Source: Cytobacillus stercorigallinarum (GTDB taxonomy: Bacteria > Bacillota > Bacilli > Bacillales > Cytobacillaceae). From it: a stretch of DNA of 64,000 bases. Made by a program: the position numbers and the translations under genes. Under the pieces are notes generated by a model. It was not told the DNA's origin. It was given only the letters and a program-made list of their open reading frames with translations, and did no database searches. Positions 51,156 to 59,593 of this stretch are shown here, piece by piece. The first letter of the stretch is position 1. Every line of letters begins with the position of its first letter. Location of the stretch: positions 1 through 64,000 of the forward strand of contig NZ_JACSQT010000010.1 of assembly GCF_014836495.1 (NCBI RefSeq), in the 5' to 3' direction.

Positions 51156-52265
51156 ATGAGTATTTACCAAGAAAGGTTAAAACAATTACAGTTATATTTG
51201 AGTGAGCAGAGACTTGACTTTGCTATTGTCACTCAACCTAAAAACATTTTCTATTATACTGGGTTTAATAGTGAACCGTATGAAAGATTCATGGCGATTG
51301 TGATTAATCTACAAAAGAGTGAAGAATACTTATTTGTGCCAGCATTAGATTATGAAGCAGCGAGCGAGCATTCATATGTGAAAAACATTATACCGATTAG
51401 TGATGATGAAAATCCATATGAAAAATTAAAATCAGTAATCAAAGTGACTAACGAAGTAATAGGATTGGAAATAAAAGACATCAATCTTTATCAACAAGAA
51501 CAACTTAAAAACGTATTCTCGCATTTTAATTATCAAGATATAGGTAGGTTCATAGCCAACCAAAGAATGTTGAAGACACCTGCTGAACGGACAAAGGTTT
51601 TACATGCAGTAACAATTATTGAAAAAGTACTAGCCGAGGGATTAAAGAAGGTCGAAAAAGGGATGACAGAACTCGATTTAGTATCAGAGTTTGATTATTT
51701 AATGAGGAAATTTGGTGCTGATGGACCTTCTTTTTCCACAACGGTCCTCTCAGGTGCAAAATCATCTTTACCACATGGGCATCCTGATCAGAAAAAGCTC
51801 GAAAAAGGGGACTTTCTCTTAATTGATATGGGGGTTGTTGCGGATGGGTATTGCTCCGATATCACACGTACATTTGTTTTAGGTGAACCTACTACTAAGC
51901 AAAAAGACATTTATGAAATTGTAAGGAAGGCTACTCGTATGGGTGTTTCAACGGCTAGGGCAGGCATCCCTATTGGCTCGATTGATCAAGCGGCGCGACA
52001 AGTCATCCAAGAGGCAGGCTACGGACAATATTTTAATAATCGCGTCGGTCATGGATTAGGTATTGATGTTCATGAAGAGCCATCCATTCATGAAAAGAAT
52101 GATAGCTTAGTTGAAAAAGGTTTACTTTTTACGGTAGAACCTGGGATTTATATACCTGGATTTGGTGGGGTGAGAATAGAAGAAGATGTCTATATAAACG
52201 AAGAAGGAAAGGCTGAGGTGTTGACATCTTTCCCAACAGAATTACAAGTAATTGATCGTTTTTAA
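51156..52265 (+). CDS. M24 family aminopeptidase (Xaa-Pro type)
   Basis: The 369-residue protein has a creatinase-like N-terminal domain (~5-135) and a pita-bread catalytic domain. The five metal ligands are D224, D235, H299, E328 and E342 (I-D-M-G, S-D-I-T-R, G-H-G, E-P-G, E-E-D). The family includes Xaa-Pro peptidases, but some members, such as ectoine hydrolase, cleave other amide bonds. The divergent regulator and EutH suggest a specific nutrient rather than housekeeping turnover. Confidence 0.87.
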   Translation: MSIYQERLKQLQLYLSEQRLDFAIVTQPKNIFYYTGFNSEPYERFMAIVINLQKSEEYLFVPALDYEAASEHSYVKNIIPISDDENPYEKLKSVIKVTNEVIGLEIKDINLYQQEQLKNVFSHFNYQDIGRFIANQRMLKTPAERTKVLHAVTIIEKVLAEGLKKVEKGMTELDLVSEFDYLMRKFGADGPSFSTTVLSGAKSSLPHGHPDQKKLEKGDFLLIDMGVVADGYCSDITRTFVLGEPTTKQKDIYEIVRKATRMGVSTARAGIPIGSIDQAARQVIQEAGYGQYFNNRVGHGLGIDVHEEPSIHEKNDSLVEKGLLFTVEPGIYIPGFGGVRIEEDVYINEEGKAEVLTSFPTELQVIDRF

Positions 52266-52268
52266 GTT

Positions 52269-52360
52269 CGTTTGCATATCGTTTTGGTACCCCTCTTGCG
52301 CGCAATACTTGAACATATTAAACACAGGAATTGCGCGCATTTATAAGCCAAGTGCAAACG
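52269..52360. repeat. Nested inverted repeat after the M24 gene
   Basis: An outer 8-bp pair (CGTTTGCA 52269-52276 with TGCAAACG 52353-52360) encloses an inner 10-bp pair (TGCGCGCAAT 52297-52306 with ATTGCGCGCA 52330-52339). No T-run follows. It may be a small mobile palindromic element or an mRNA structure. Confidence 0.6.
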
Positions 52361-52539
52361 CAATAGAACTGTACATTTGTTGCTGAAAATTCATACAGAT
52401 ACCGTGATATATACAAAAATACATGCCAAGATTGCTAAACTCTTTTTCTCCTTTTTTCCTTATTTCAGATAAAAGTACATGATTAGTCATGCTATCATAG
52501 TTAAAAAGGCGGCAGGCGAAATCAAAAGGAGGTAAATGC

Positions 52540-52770
52540 GTGAACCTTTTATATGGGCTGATTCTGGTGATGATAGTGGCTGGCTTTATTACTGTTGCTT
52601 CTATGAAAAAAAGAATGGAGCGTAAAGTCGCGAAGCTTGTGGCTCAAGGTGAGCATGAGAATGACAGAAGAGATATACAAGCAGTTATTTATTGGATTTT
52701 TGGCACAGTAGCCTGGGGTGTCGTAAGTATATTTCTCATTATATGGTTATTGAATGATTTCTTCGGATAA
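52540..52770 (+). CDS. Small two-helix membrane protein
   Basis: The 76-residue protein has a hydrophobic helix at ~3-21, a basic and acidic middle (K-K-R-M-E-R-K then E-H-E-N-D-R-R), and a second helix at ~50-71. GTG 52540 follows AAAGGAGG, which is convincing. The function is unknown. It forms a single-gene unit closed by a terminator. Confidence 0.68.
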   Translation: MNLLYGLILVMIVAGFITVASMKKRMERKVAKLVAQGEHENDRRDIQAVIYWIFGTVAWGVVSIFLIIWLLNDFFG

Positions 52771-52771
52771 C

Positions 52772-52807
52772 AGATTGATTGATAATATAGAATCAATCTT
52801 TTTTTGT
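52772..52807 (+). terminator. Terminator of the small membrane protein gene
   Basis: AGATTGATT (52772-52780) pairs with AATCAATCT (52791-52799), followed by a long T-run. Confidence 0.88.
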
Positions 52808-52982
52808 TAATTTTCCTGCTTGTCGTGTATAAGACTGGCCCCCTATAAGAGATTGTTAAACAATTGCAACAAATTTCGACAAAAGTCTTCCCATTCCTGT
52901 GGTATATTGGCTTATGGTGATAGTAGTTAGAAAATTAAATAAAAAAACAGTGATAGTTTAGCATCTTGGAGGGGGATAAAAA

Positions 52983-54119
52983 TTGCATTACGATACAATT
53001 ATTATCGGCGCAGGTTCAATGGGGATGGCAGCAGGCTATTATTTAGCGAAAGAGGGCAAAACGGTTTTGCTTATTGATGCGAATAGGCCACCTCATCAGA
53101 AAGGAAGTCATCATGGTGAAACGAGAATCATTAGATATGCTTATGGTGAAGGACATGCTTATGTGCCACTCTTGTTGAAGGCTAAACAACTATGGGAAGA
53201 AGTAGAGAAAGAATCCGAAATGGAGTTGTTTTTACAAACAGGTGTTTTAAATATTGGTAGTGAGACTTCTCTTTTTATGAAGGAAGTCAAGACAAGTGCG
53301 GAAAAATATCAATTACCACTTGATGTTTACACACATGAAACGGTCAATTCTAAATGGAAAGCATTACAATTAGATGATGGAATGGTTGCTTATCATGAGC
53401 CGACATCTGGGGTTTTGAAGTGTGAGGATTGTATCGAGGCTTACCGGAGACTTTCTCTTTCTCATGGCGCTAAAATCGTGACTGATAGCGAAATTACTGA
53501 TTTATCTATTATAGAAGGAATTGTTAATATTGCTACAAAGGATGGACATTATTCAGGTGACTCGTTAATCGTTTCCGCAGGAGCGGGCACAAATTCCATT
53601 CTTCATTATCTGGACTTGCAGCTTCCGTTATATCCGATTCGGAAAACTTTCGCCTGGTATAAAGCACAAGAGGATGTTTATGAGGCGAAACAGTTTCCAG
53701 CTTTTACATGTGAAACGCCATTAGGTCATTACTATGGCTTCCCAAGTATAGATGGTTCAGGATTGAAACTAGGTAGGCATGATGGTGTTGTTCAGAAAAT
53801 AGAGAATAAACAAGAAGTGCAGCCTTTTAATGAGGAAGATGAGAAAGAGCTTGCCACTTTTTTAGCGAGATATTTCACTGAAAAAACAAACTTACAAGTA
53901 GGTAAAACCTGTATGTACACAATGACGCCAGATGAACATTTTATTATTGATCGCCATCCTCAATATGAGAATGTAGCAATCGCAGCTGGATTTTCCGGTC
54001 ATGGATTTAAATTTAGTAGTGTAGTGGGTCATGTTTTAAGCGAACTAATCCGAGGAAAAACTTCCTCCGTGGATATTTCCCCTTTTACAATTGAGAGATT
54101 TGCTGAATTGAAGCGATAA
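52983..54119 (+). CDS. Monomeric sarcosine oxidase / N-methyl-amino-acid oxidase
   Basis: The 378-residue FAD enzyme of the MSOX/SolA group oxidises N-methyl amino acids, releasing formaldehyde and hydrogen peroxide. The Rossmann I-I-I-G-A-G-S-M-G motif is at ~6-14, S-H-H-G-E-T-R-I-I-R at ~42-51, and the covalent-FAD cysteine is C310 in K-T-C-M-Y-T. TTG 52983 follows GGAGGGGGAT. The exact substrate (sarcosine, N-methyl-Trp or other) cannot be read from sequence. Confidence 0.87.
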   Translation: MHYDTIIIGAGSMGMAAGYYLAKEGKTVLLIDANRPPHQKGSHHGETRIIRYAYGEGHAYVPLLLKAKQLWEEVEKESEMELFLQTGVLNIGSETSLFMKEVKTSAEKYQLPLDVYTHETVNSKWKALQLDDGMVAYHEPTSGVLKCEDCIEAYRRLSLSHGAKIVTDSEITDLSIIEGIVNIATKDGHYSGDSLIVSAGAGTNSILHYLDLQLPLYPIRKTFAWYKAQEDVYEAKQFPAFTCETPLGHYYGFPSIDGSGLKLGRHDGVVQKIENKQEVQPFNEEDEKELATFLARYFTEKTNLQVGKTCMYTMTPDEHFIIDRHPQYENVAIAAGFSGHGFKFSSVVGHVLSELIRGKTSSVDISPFTIERFAELKR

Positions 54120-54236
54120 TAATATGGGAAATGTCGATAATCGGATTCTTTCCTGGGAAATAAGAGGAATTATGTCGGAGAGAGATTAGAAGAAGGTTCA
54201 AGTTTCGACACCAGGTCATTGTGGAGGGGGATGAGC

Positions 54237-54971
54237 ATGAAAAAAATCGGTGTTCTGTCGTCATTGTTACGTTATCCTGTCAAGTCATTTGGCGGTGAAA
54301 ATGTGGAATCCACTAGGGTCTTATCATACGGTGTATATGGCGACCGAAGTCATGTCATTGTAGATGAAAGTAGGCAAGGAAAATACCTTACAATCACTCA
54401 ATATCAAGAAATGGCAGCGTACCAAGCAGCATTTGTCGGTGAGGAAAAAGAAGATACATACCCTGAGTTACAAATACATACAGCAAATGGCGAGAGGTAC
54501 GGATGGACTAATGGGAAGTGGAGGCGAGACCTTCAGCTGAAAAGTGGACGGGATTTATCTTTTCATTCTTTTACCCCATCCTTTGTACCAATTGGGGCTA
54601 TTGAGGAAGCGCCTCTTTTGTTAGTAACCCATTCGTCACTACAATATTTGAGTAAGCAACTTGGGAAAATGGAAATCGACGCCAAGCGTTTCCGTCCCAA
54701 CTTTATTATTCATACTGATCAAAATACGCCATTTTCGGAACATGATTGGATCTCCAACCAAATGAAAATAGGAGAAGAAGTGGTGATTGAGGTAACTCAG
54801 CCTTGCGAACGTTGCATGATTATTACGGTTGATCCGAAAAATGGACAAAGAACGCCTAACATACATAAAGAGATCATTAGAACCAATCATAATTATTTTG
54901 GTGTTTATGCAAAAGTGATTCAAACGGGGAAGGTAAAGCTTGGTGATGAAATTTGGCTCGTAAATGATTGA
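54237..54971 (+). CDS. MOSC domain-containing protein
   Basis: The 244-residue protein has an N-terminal MOSC_N-like beta-barrel (L-L-R-Y-P-V-K-S-F-G-G-E) and a MOSC domain. Its conserved cysteine lies in P-C-E-R-C-M-I, where molybdenum cofactor sulfur carriers bind. R-F-R-P-N-F is also present. Such proteins act with molybdoenzymes or reduce N-hydroxylated bases (YiiM/YuaD type). ATG 54237 has the best spacing from GGAGGGGG; ATG 54231 is an alternative. Confidence 0.85.
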   Translation: MKKIGVLSSLLRYPVKSFGGENVESTRVLSYGVYGDRSHVIVDESRQGKYLTITQYQEMAAYQAAFVGEEKEDTYPELQIHTANGERYGWTNGKWRRDLQLKSGRDLSFHSFTPSFVPIGAIEEAPLLLVTHSSLQYLSKQLGKMEIDAKRFRPNFIIHTDQNTPFSEHDWISNQMKIGEEVVIEVTQPCERCMIITVDPKNGQRTPNIHKEIIRTNHNYFGVYAKVIQTGKVKLGDEIWLVND

Positions 54972-54986
54972 TGAGGGGATGATAAG

Positions 54987-55457
54987 GTGCATTCGCAAAA
55001 ACAAGCAATGATCCGCCATCATGAACAATTTATTCAATTTATAGAATCAATCCCAGCTAGCCATTGGCGAAAAGAAATAAATGAAGGAAAATGGTCAGTC
55101 GCTGAAGTGGTAGGCCATTTTATTCCGTGGGATGAATTTATTTTAAGAAAACGTCTACCCTTTCTTTTATTAGACCTGCCCCTACCAAAGGCTCCTTCTG
55201 CAGATGAAATCAACCCTATTGCCGCTGAAACAGCAAGAAATCAATCACAGGAGACAATCATTGCAGAATTAATCGTAAAAAGGAAACAAATAATAGAAGG
55301 AATCTCTAAGATCCCAGATGCGTATTGGCATAAAACAATCATCATTGGGAATAAGAAAATAAGTCTTTATGATTATCTCATCGGACTTGCTGCACATGAC
55401 GAACATCATATGAAGCAAATTAGTGCCATACTTTCATCGTTCAATGGTATGATATGA
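54987..55457 (+). CDS. DinB family protein
   Basis: The 156-residue four-helix-bundle protein has the DinB metal site pattern: His in V-G-H-F-I-P-W-D-E and the C-terminal H-D-E-H-H. The family includes thiol-dependent transferases such as those using bacillithiol. It starts at GTG 54987 after GAGGGGATGATAAG, 15 bases after the MOSC gene, so the two are likely co-transcribed. Confidence 0.85.
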   Translation: MHSQKQAMIRHHEQFIQFIESIPASHWRKEINEGKWSVAEVVGHFIPWDEFILRKRLPFLLLDLPLPKAPSADEINPIAAETARNQSQETIIAELIVKRKQIIEGISKIPDAYWHKTIIIGNKKISLYDYLIGLAAHDEHHMKQISAILSSFNGMI

Positions 55458-55491
55458 TTGGATAAAAACGCAAAAGGGATGTGCAAAGGAA

Positions 55492-56043
55492 ATGGAATTA
55501 AGAGAATGGTTTGAAAAGGGTTTAACGAAAGAACAATACCTTAATCATATGCAAGTCAACAAAGAAGGTATGCTTAGCATTTATGAAGGTTTTTCGCTTA
55601 GTGAAGAAGAAAAGGAAGCATTACAAGAGATTAAGCAAAAAAACCTGCACGCCATTGTTCTTACGGAAGATTGGTGTGGTGATGCAATGATTAATAATCC
55701 CGTACTATTAAAAATTGCTGAGGAAATAGGCATGGAAGTACGCTTCGTTTTAAGAGATAGTAACTTAGAATTAATGGATCAATACTTAACAAATGGAACA
55801 GCACGAGCGATTCCTATTTTTGTATTTATCGACGAAAAAAGTGAAGAACAAGCTGTATGGGGCCCTCGTGCACCAAGACTACAAGATTATGTGATGGAGA
55901 GAAGAACCTCCCTCCCTGCTAAGGAAGATCCGAGCTTTGAACAGGCTCAAAAAGAGCTCTATAAAAGCATTGGAGAAACCTACCAATCTGATCCGAGTTT
56001 ATGGCATAGTGTGGCTGAGAGTATTATTGCAAAATTAAAATAA
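55492..56043 (+). CDS. Thioredoxin-like protein with WCGDA motif
   Basis: The 183-residue protein has a thioredoxin fold, with strand-helix elements around L-T-E-D-W-C-G-D-A and A-R-A-I-P-I-F-V-F (cis-Pro). Only one cysteine is present at the active site, unlike CxxC thioredoxins, so it is more likely a monothiol redox or bacillithiol-related protein. ATG 55492 follows AAAGGA. It is in the same orientation as its neighbours. Confidence 0.82.
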   Translation: MELREWFEKGLTKEQYLNHMQVNKEGMLSIYEGFSLSEEEKEALQEIKQKNLHAIVLTEDWCGDAMINNPVLLKIAEEIGMEVRFVLRDSNLELMDQYLTNGTARAIPIFVFIDEKSEEQAVWGPRAPRLQDYVMERRTSLPAKEDPSFEQAQKELYKSIGETYQSDPSLWHSVAESIIAKLK

Positions 56044-56056
56044 GAGGTGAGGGGAA

Positions 56057-57127
56057 ATGAGTTGGAACCAAAATAGAATAACAGATATGTTAAAGGCGAA
56101 ATACCCAATATTCCAGGCACCAATGGCAGGAGGAGCGACGACTGTTGATTTAATTAGCAGAACCTCGATGTATGGTGGAGTTGGAAATATCGGTGCGGGT
56201 TATATGAGCCCAATGGACATGGAAACGATGATTCATGATATTCGTCAAAAAACCAATCACCCTTTTGGCATCAACTTATTTATACCTGAGAATGATATCG
56301 CTTTCACAGAAGAGGAAGAAGAAAGGGCGATTCAATCATTAGATGTATTCCGTAACGAGCTTCAGATTGATGCACCGCTTGAATTACCAAGAAAAGATCA
56401 CCGCTTATTTTTTGAACAACAATTAGAAGTTGTGATGAAATCTTTTGTTCCTGTATGTAGTTTCACTTTTGGTATTCCAGAAGAAGCTGTGATAAAAGCA
56501 TTACAAAAAGAGGGAACCAAAGTAATCGGTACAGCGACATCCGTAGAAGAAGCTGTTCTCTGGGAAGAGAGAGGTTGTGACCTTCTTGTTGTACAAGGGA
56601 AAGAAGCAGGCGGTCATCGTGGTACATTTATTGGTGATGCACTTCATTCCCTTATTCCGTTAGTCGACCTTATTCCAGCCGTTACGGATGAGATCAGTAT
56701 TCCAGTTATTGCAGCTGGTGGCATCATGGATGCTTCGGATGCAGAAGTTGCCTTTCGCTTAGGGGCTGAGGGTGTTCAATTAGGTACTGCTTTTTTAGCA
56801 ACAGAAGAAAGTGGCATTCATCCTGCTTATAAGAAAATGCTTGTCTCTTCTAACAAGGAAACAAGTTTGACAAAAGCTTTTTCGGGTAAATGGGCAAGAG
56901 GGATTCACAACCGTTTTATGGAGCAAATGAAAAACCAAACGAGCTTACCTTATCCACTACAAAATGACTTAACACAAGCGATAAGATTAGTGGCAGCGAA
57001 ACAAAATCAGACTGACTTCATGTCGCTTTGGGCAGGAGAAAGTTATCACAAAGCTACCCTACAATCTGTAAAAGTTCTGATGGATCATCTTGTTGCCGGC
57101 TTGGATAAGCAATTGGATGATGAATAA
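56057..57127 (+). CDS. NAD(P)H-dependent flavin oxidoreductase / nitronate monooxygenase
   Basis: The 356-residue FMN TIM-barrel protein opens with P-I-F-Q-A-P-M-A-G-G. It has Q-G-K-E-A-G-G-H-R-G (~181-190), A-A-G-G-I-M-D-A and G-A-E-G-V-Q-L-G-T-A-F, as in class I nitronate monooxygenases. These detoxify propionate 3-nitronate. ATG follows AAGAGGTGAGGGG, 13 bases after the thioredoxin-like gene. A terminator follows. Confidence 0.9.
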   Translation: MSWNQNRITDMLKAKYPIFQAPMAGGATTVDLISRTSMYGGVGNIGAGYMSPMDMETMIHDIRQKTNHPFGINLFIPENDIAFTEEEEERAIQSLDVFRNELQIDAPLELPRKDHRLFFEQQLEVVMKSFVPVCSFTFGIPEEAVIKALQKEGTKVIGTATSVEEAVLWEERGCDLLVVQGKEAGGHRGTFIGDALHSLIPLVDLIPAVTDEISIPVIAAGGIMDASDAEVAFRLGAEGVQLGTAFLATEESGIHPAYKKMLVSSNKETSLTKAFSGKWARGIHNRFMEQMKNQTSLPYPLQNDLTQAIRLVAAKQNQTDFMSLWAGESYHKATLQSVKVLMDHLVAGLDKQLDDE

Positions 57128-57140
57128 GATTATATTACTT

Positions 57141-57172
57141 ACGCGTGGAAAGAAGAGACCACGCGTTTTTTT
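57141..57172 (+). terminator. Terminator after the oxidoreductase gene
   Basis: ACGCGTGG (57141-57148) pairs with CCACGCGT (57159-57166), with a T-run to 57172. Confidence 0.92.
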
Positions 57173-57239
57173 CTTGACAAAACCTCTTATTTTTAATAAA
57201 ATCAAATAATTTTTAAAAATGAAATAATTGGAGGGTGCG

Positions 57240-57857
57240 ATGTTACTAGAAAGAGCAGGGAAAAGAAAAGATTGCGCTAATCAAATATTAAAGGATCTTT
57301 CTTTACTTGAAAGGTGGTCTCGAATAGGAGAAGTATATGTAGTGGGAGCCTATGCTTATGATTTAATGGTTGATTATGATATAGATATCGAAGTCTTCTG
57401 TGATAAGCCTAGTGCCAATCAAGTGTTTACAATGTTAGCGGAGGTTGCTGATCACCCACAAATAGTAGACATTACATATCATAATTACCTGAATGAATCA
57501 TTTAACGGTCTCTATTTTAAGATTTTATTTAAAAATGATGATTTAGAAGTTTGGAATATCGATATGTGGTTATTTCCAAAAAGGCATAAAGGGCCGTTAT
57601 CTAGGGATCTTGTGAAGGATATGCAATATTCGTTAACAGATGAATCAAGAACACACATCCTATCAATAAAAGAGGAACTCTCTAAGAGAGACTTAACCTG
57701 CCCATCCATTTTTGTGTATCGAGCAGTCTTAGAAGATGGAATCGAAAATAGTGAGCAGTTTTACGATTGGTTAGCTGACCAAGATATAACACAATGGACG
57801 CATTGGAAACCAGAAAGAAAAGGAGAGAAACACAATGGAGATCAGAAAGCCGACTGA
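57240..57857 (+). CDS. Nucleotidyltransferase-fold protein of unknown substrate
   Basis: The 205-residue protein has a V-G-A-Y-A-Y-D-L-M-V-D-Y-D-I-D-I-E-V-F segment (~36-54) like the G-S-x-x-x-D-x-D core of the nucleotidyltransferase superfamily, with a further acidic D-M-W-L strand. The substrate is unknown; antibiotic or tRNA targets are possible. ATG 57240 follows GGAGGG; an upstream TTG is weak. It overlaps the GNAT gene by 23 bases. Confidence 0.62.
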   Translation: MLLERAGKRKDCANQILKDLSLLERWSRIGEVYVVGAYAYDLMVDYDIDIEVFCDKPSANQVFTMLAEVADHPQIVDITYHNYLNESFNGLYFKILFKNDDLEVWNIDMWLFPKRHKGPLSRDLVKDMQYSLTDESRTHILSIKEELSKRDLTCPSIFVYRAVLEDGIENSEQFYDWLADQDITQWTHWKPERKGEKHNGDQKAD

Positions 57858-58272
57858 AAAAGAGGTAGAAAGTATTTTAAAGTTATCTGTTCAATCAGTG
57901 TATGAAGGTACATTAAACCGTTCTAAACCGGAAGAGCGTAAACTGAGAGAGATGGTTCAATCTATAAGAAGGAACGGAGGAGAATATCTTGTTGCTGTAG
58001 AGGATGAAGAAATAATGGGATGGGTGCTGCTTGGTGGGAAAAGAGACGAAATGACCGAGCAGGAAATTGGCTTCATTTATGAGCTGTATGTACAAGAAAG
58101 CAATAGAGGAAAAGGTCTTGGTCGGCAATTAATGATGGCAGCGATGAAAGAGTTAAGAAAACTACAGTTCAAAGAATTTCGATTAACAGCTTATCATGGC
58201 AACCCAGCCATTGGATTGTACGAGTCACTTGGATTCCAACCAAGAAATATTTCAATGGAATGGAAAGAATAA
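57835..58272 (+). CDS. GNAT family N-acetyltransferase
   Basis: The 145-residue compact GNAT has I-R-K-P-T at the start, the acetyl-CoA loop Q-E-S-N-R-G-K-G-L-G-R-Q-L (~86-98) and N-P-A-I-G-L-Y-E-S-L-G-F near the end. The substrate is unknown. ATG 57835 follows AAAGGAGAG inside the end of the nucleotidyltransferase-fold gene, indicating coupled translation. Confidence 0.87.
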   Translation: MEIRKPTEKEVESILKLSVQSVYEGTLNRSKPEERKLREMVQSIRRNGGEYLVAVEDEEIMGWVLLGGKRDEMTEQEIGFIYELYVQESNRGKGLGRQLMMAAMKELRKLQFKEFRLTAYHGNPAIGLYESLGFQPRNISMEWKE

Positions 58273-58306
58273 TGATGATCTACGGTAATTAAATATTATG
58301 TTTATT

Positions 58307-58334
58307 AAGACTCTCATCTTGGGAGTCTTTTTTT
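58307..58334 (+). terminator. Terminator after the GNAT gene
   Basis: AAGACTC (58307-58313) pairs with GAGTCTT (58323-58329), followed by a T-run. Confidence 0.88.
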
Positions 58335-58399
58335 TAGTTGGTGAGAAATAAATGGTGATGATAAAAAGATATCAAGCATATATTCTTTACAATCACCTA

Positions 58400-58458
58400 T
58401 TGTTGTTTATTTCAACAACTGATATACTTTCTTAGTTGGCATCTGGTATACCAGATGC
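58400..58458 (+). promoter_or_regulatory. GntR gene promoter and palindromic operator
   Basis: TTGTTG (58400-58405) and TATACT (58423-58428), 17 bp apart, form a likely promoter. Just downstream, GCATCTGGTATACCAGATGC (58439-58458) is a perfect 20-bp palindrome with the GGTATACC centre common to FCD-type GntR operators. Repression of the regulator and the following membrane genes is inferred. Confidence 0.7.
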
Positions 58459-58487
58459 AGATACCAAATTTCCAAAGGGGAGATTGT

Positions 58488-59144
58488 ATGGTTTTTCAAA
58501 AGGTTGAACAACCGCCTTCTTTTAAGGATCATGCCTATCGTGAAATAAAAAGAGCGATTATTCAACATGATATTACACCAGGTTCAACGATTCACGAACG
58601 TACCTTGAGCGAAAGCCTAGGGATTAGTCGGACGCCTTTAAAGTTAGCACTTCAGCAATTAGAAATGGAAGGCTGGGTACAATCATTACCGAGAAAAGGG
58701 ATTACAGTGAAAGAGATAGAGCGTAAAGATGTCAATGAAGTATTTCAATTGCGAAAAGCAAATGAAGCGCTCGTCATCGAACTTTTAATCCCATTATTGA
58801 ATCCGGAGATGTTACATAAAATTGAGCAAAAGGACCAACAACTCTTTGAATTGAAAGAGGATCCTGTCGCTTTTATGTATCATGATTCTTCCTTTCATTT
58901 ATTATTAGCAGAGCTAACAAATAATGAAAGATTGTATCAAATTATTCGTAATTTAATTGATTATGTCAATTGGTATGGATTATATATATTAAATAAAAGA
59001 GTGAGTATCGAAACGGTCTATAATGAACATCAATTGATAATAGAAGGGTTAAAGTCAGGAGATATTGATCGCACAAAAACGGCTATGGTTCGACATCTTG
59101 ATCATTTTTATTCTGAAATGATGGTCAATCTATCATCCTATTAA
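58488..59144 (+). CDS. GntR/FCD family transcriptional regulator
   Basis: The 218-residue protein has a winged helix (~12-75, with E-R-T-L-S-E-S-L-G-I-S-R-T-P-L-K) and a C-terminal FCD ligand domain (~80-215) with the metal-binding H-D-S-S-F-H pattern. Such regulators sense carboxylates. ATG 58488 follows AAAGGGGAG; an upstream in-frame start is inside the operator region. It lies 41 bp ahead of the CidA/CidB pair and likely controls it. Confidence 0.88.
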   Translation: MVFQKVEQPPSFKDHAYREIKRAIIQHDITPGSTIHERTLSESLGISRTPLKLALQQLEMEGWVQSLPRKGITVKEIERKDVNEVFQLRKANEALVIELLIPLLNPEMLHKIEQKDQQLFELKEDPVAFMYHDSSFHLLLAELTNNERLYQIIRNLIDYVNWYGLYILNKRVSIETVYNEHQLIIEGLKSGDIDRTKTAMVRHLDHFYSEMMVNLSSY

Positions 59145-59185
59145 TAGAAAGAAGGGCAGTTGCTCAGGAAAGTAGAGCAGCGTGA

Positions 59186-59593
59186 ATGATGAAAGTTTTA
59201 TTGGTTATTTTACAAGTTTGTATTTTGTATATTTTTTCCTTCGTCGGAATCTCTATTCAGCATTTTTTCTCATTAACTATACCAGGAAATATAATTGGTA
59301 TGTTGTTATTATTTGTTTGTTTATGTTTTAACATTGTGCCAGTCAAAATGATAGAGAGTGGTGCGCAGTTTCTTCTTAGTATTCTGATGTTGTTTTTTAT
59401 TCCAGCAACGGTGGGGGTCATGGATTACCCAGAATTACTATCTGTGCACGGATTATTACTGATTATTGCGATATTGGTGAGTACAATGATTACAATGGCG
59501 GTATCTGGTAAAACAACACAGTATTTTGCGAAAAAGACACAGAAAAGAGAGGCGGATCAAGCATGCGAGACATCTTCTTCTCAATCTCTATGA
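59186..59593 (+). CDS. CidA/LrgA family membrane protein
   Basis: The 135-residue protein has four hydrophobic helices and the family pattern S-L-T-I-P-G-N-I-I-G-M-L-L-L-F (~29-43), with F-F-I-P-A-T-V-G-V-M-D. These proteins form membrane pores linked to murein hydrolase release and pyruvate or acetate transport with their CidB/LrgB partner. ATG 59186 has a weak site. The end overlaps the next gene by 31 bases. Confidence 0.9.
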   Translation: MMKVLLVILQVCILYIFSFVGISIQHFFSLTIPGNIIGMLLLFVCLCFNIVPVKMIESGAQFLLSILMLFFIPATVGVMDYPELLSVHGLLLIIAILVSTMITMAVSGKTTQYFAKKTQKREADQACETSSSQSL

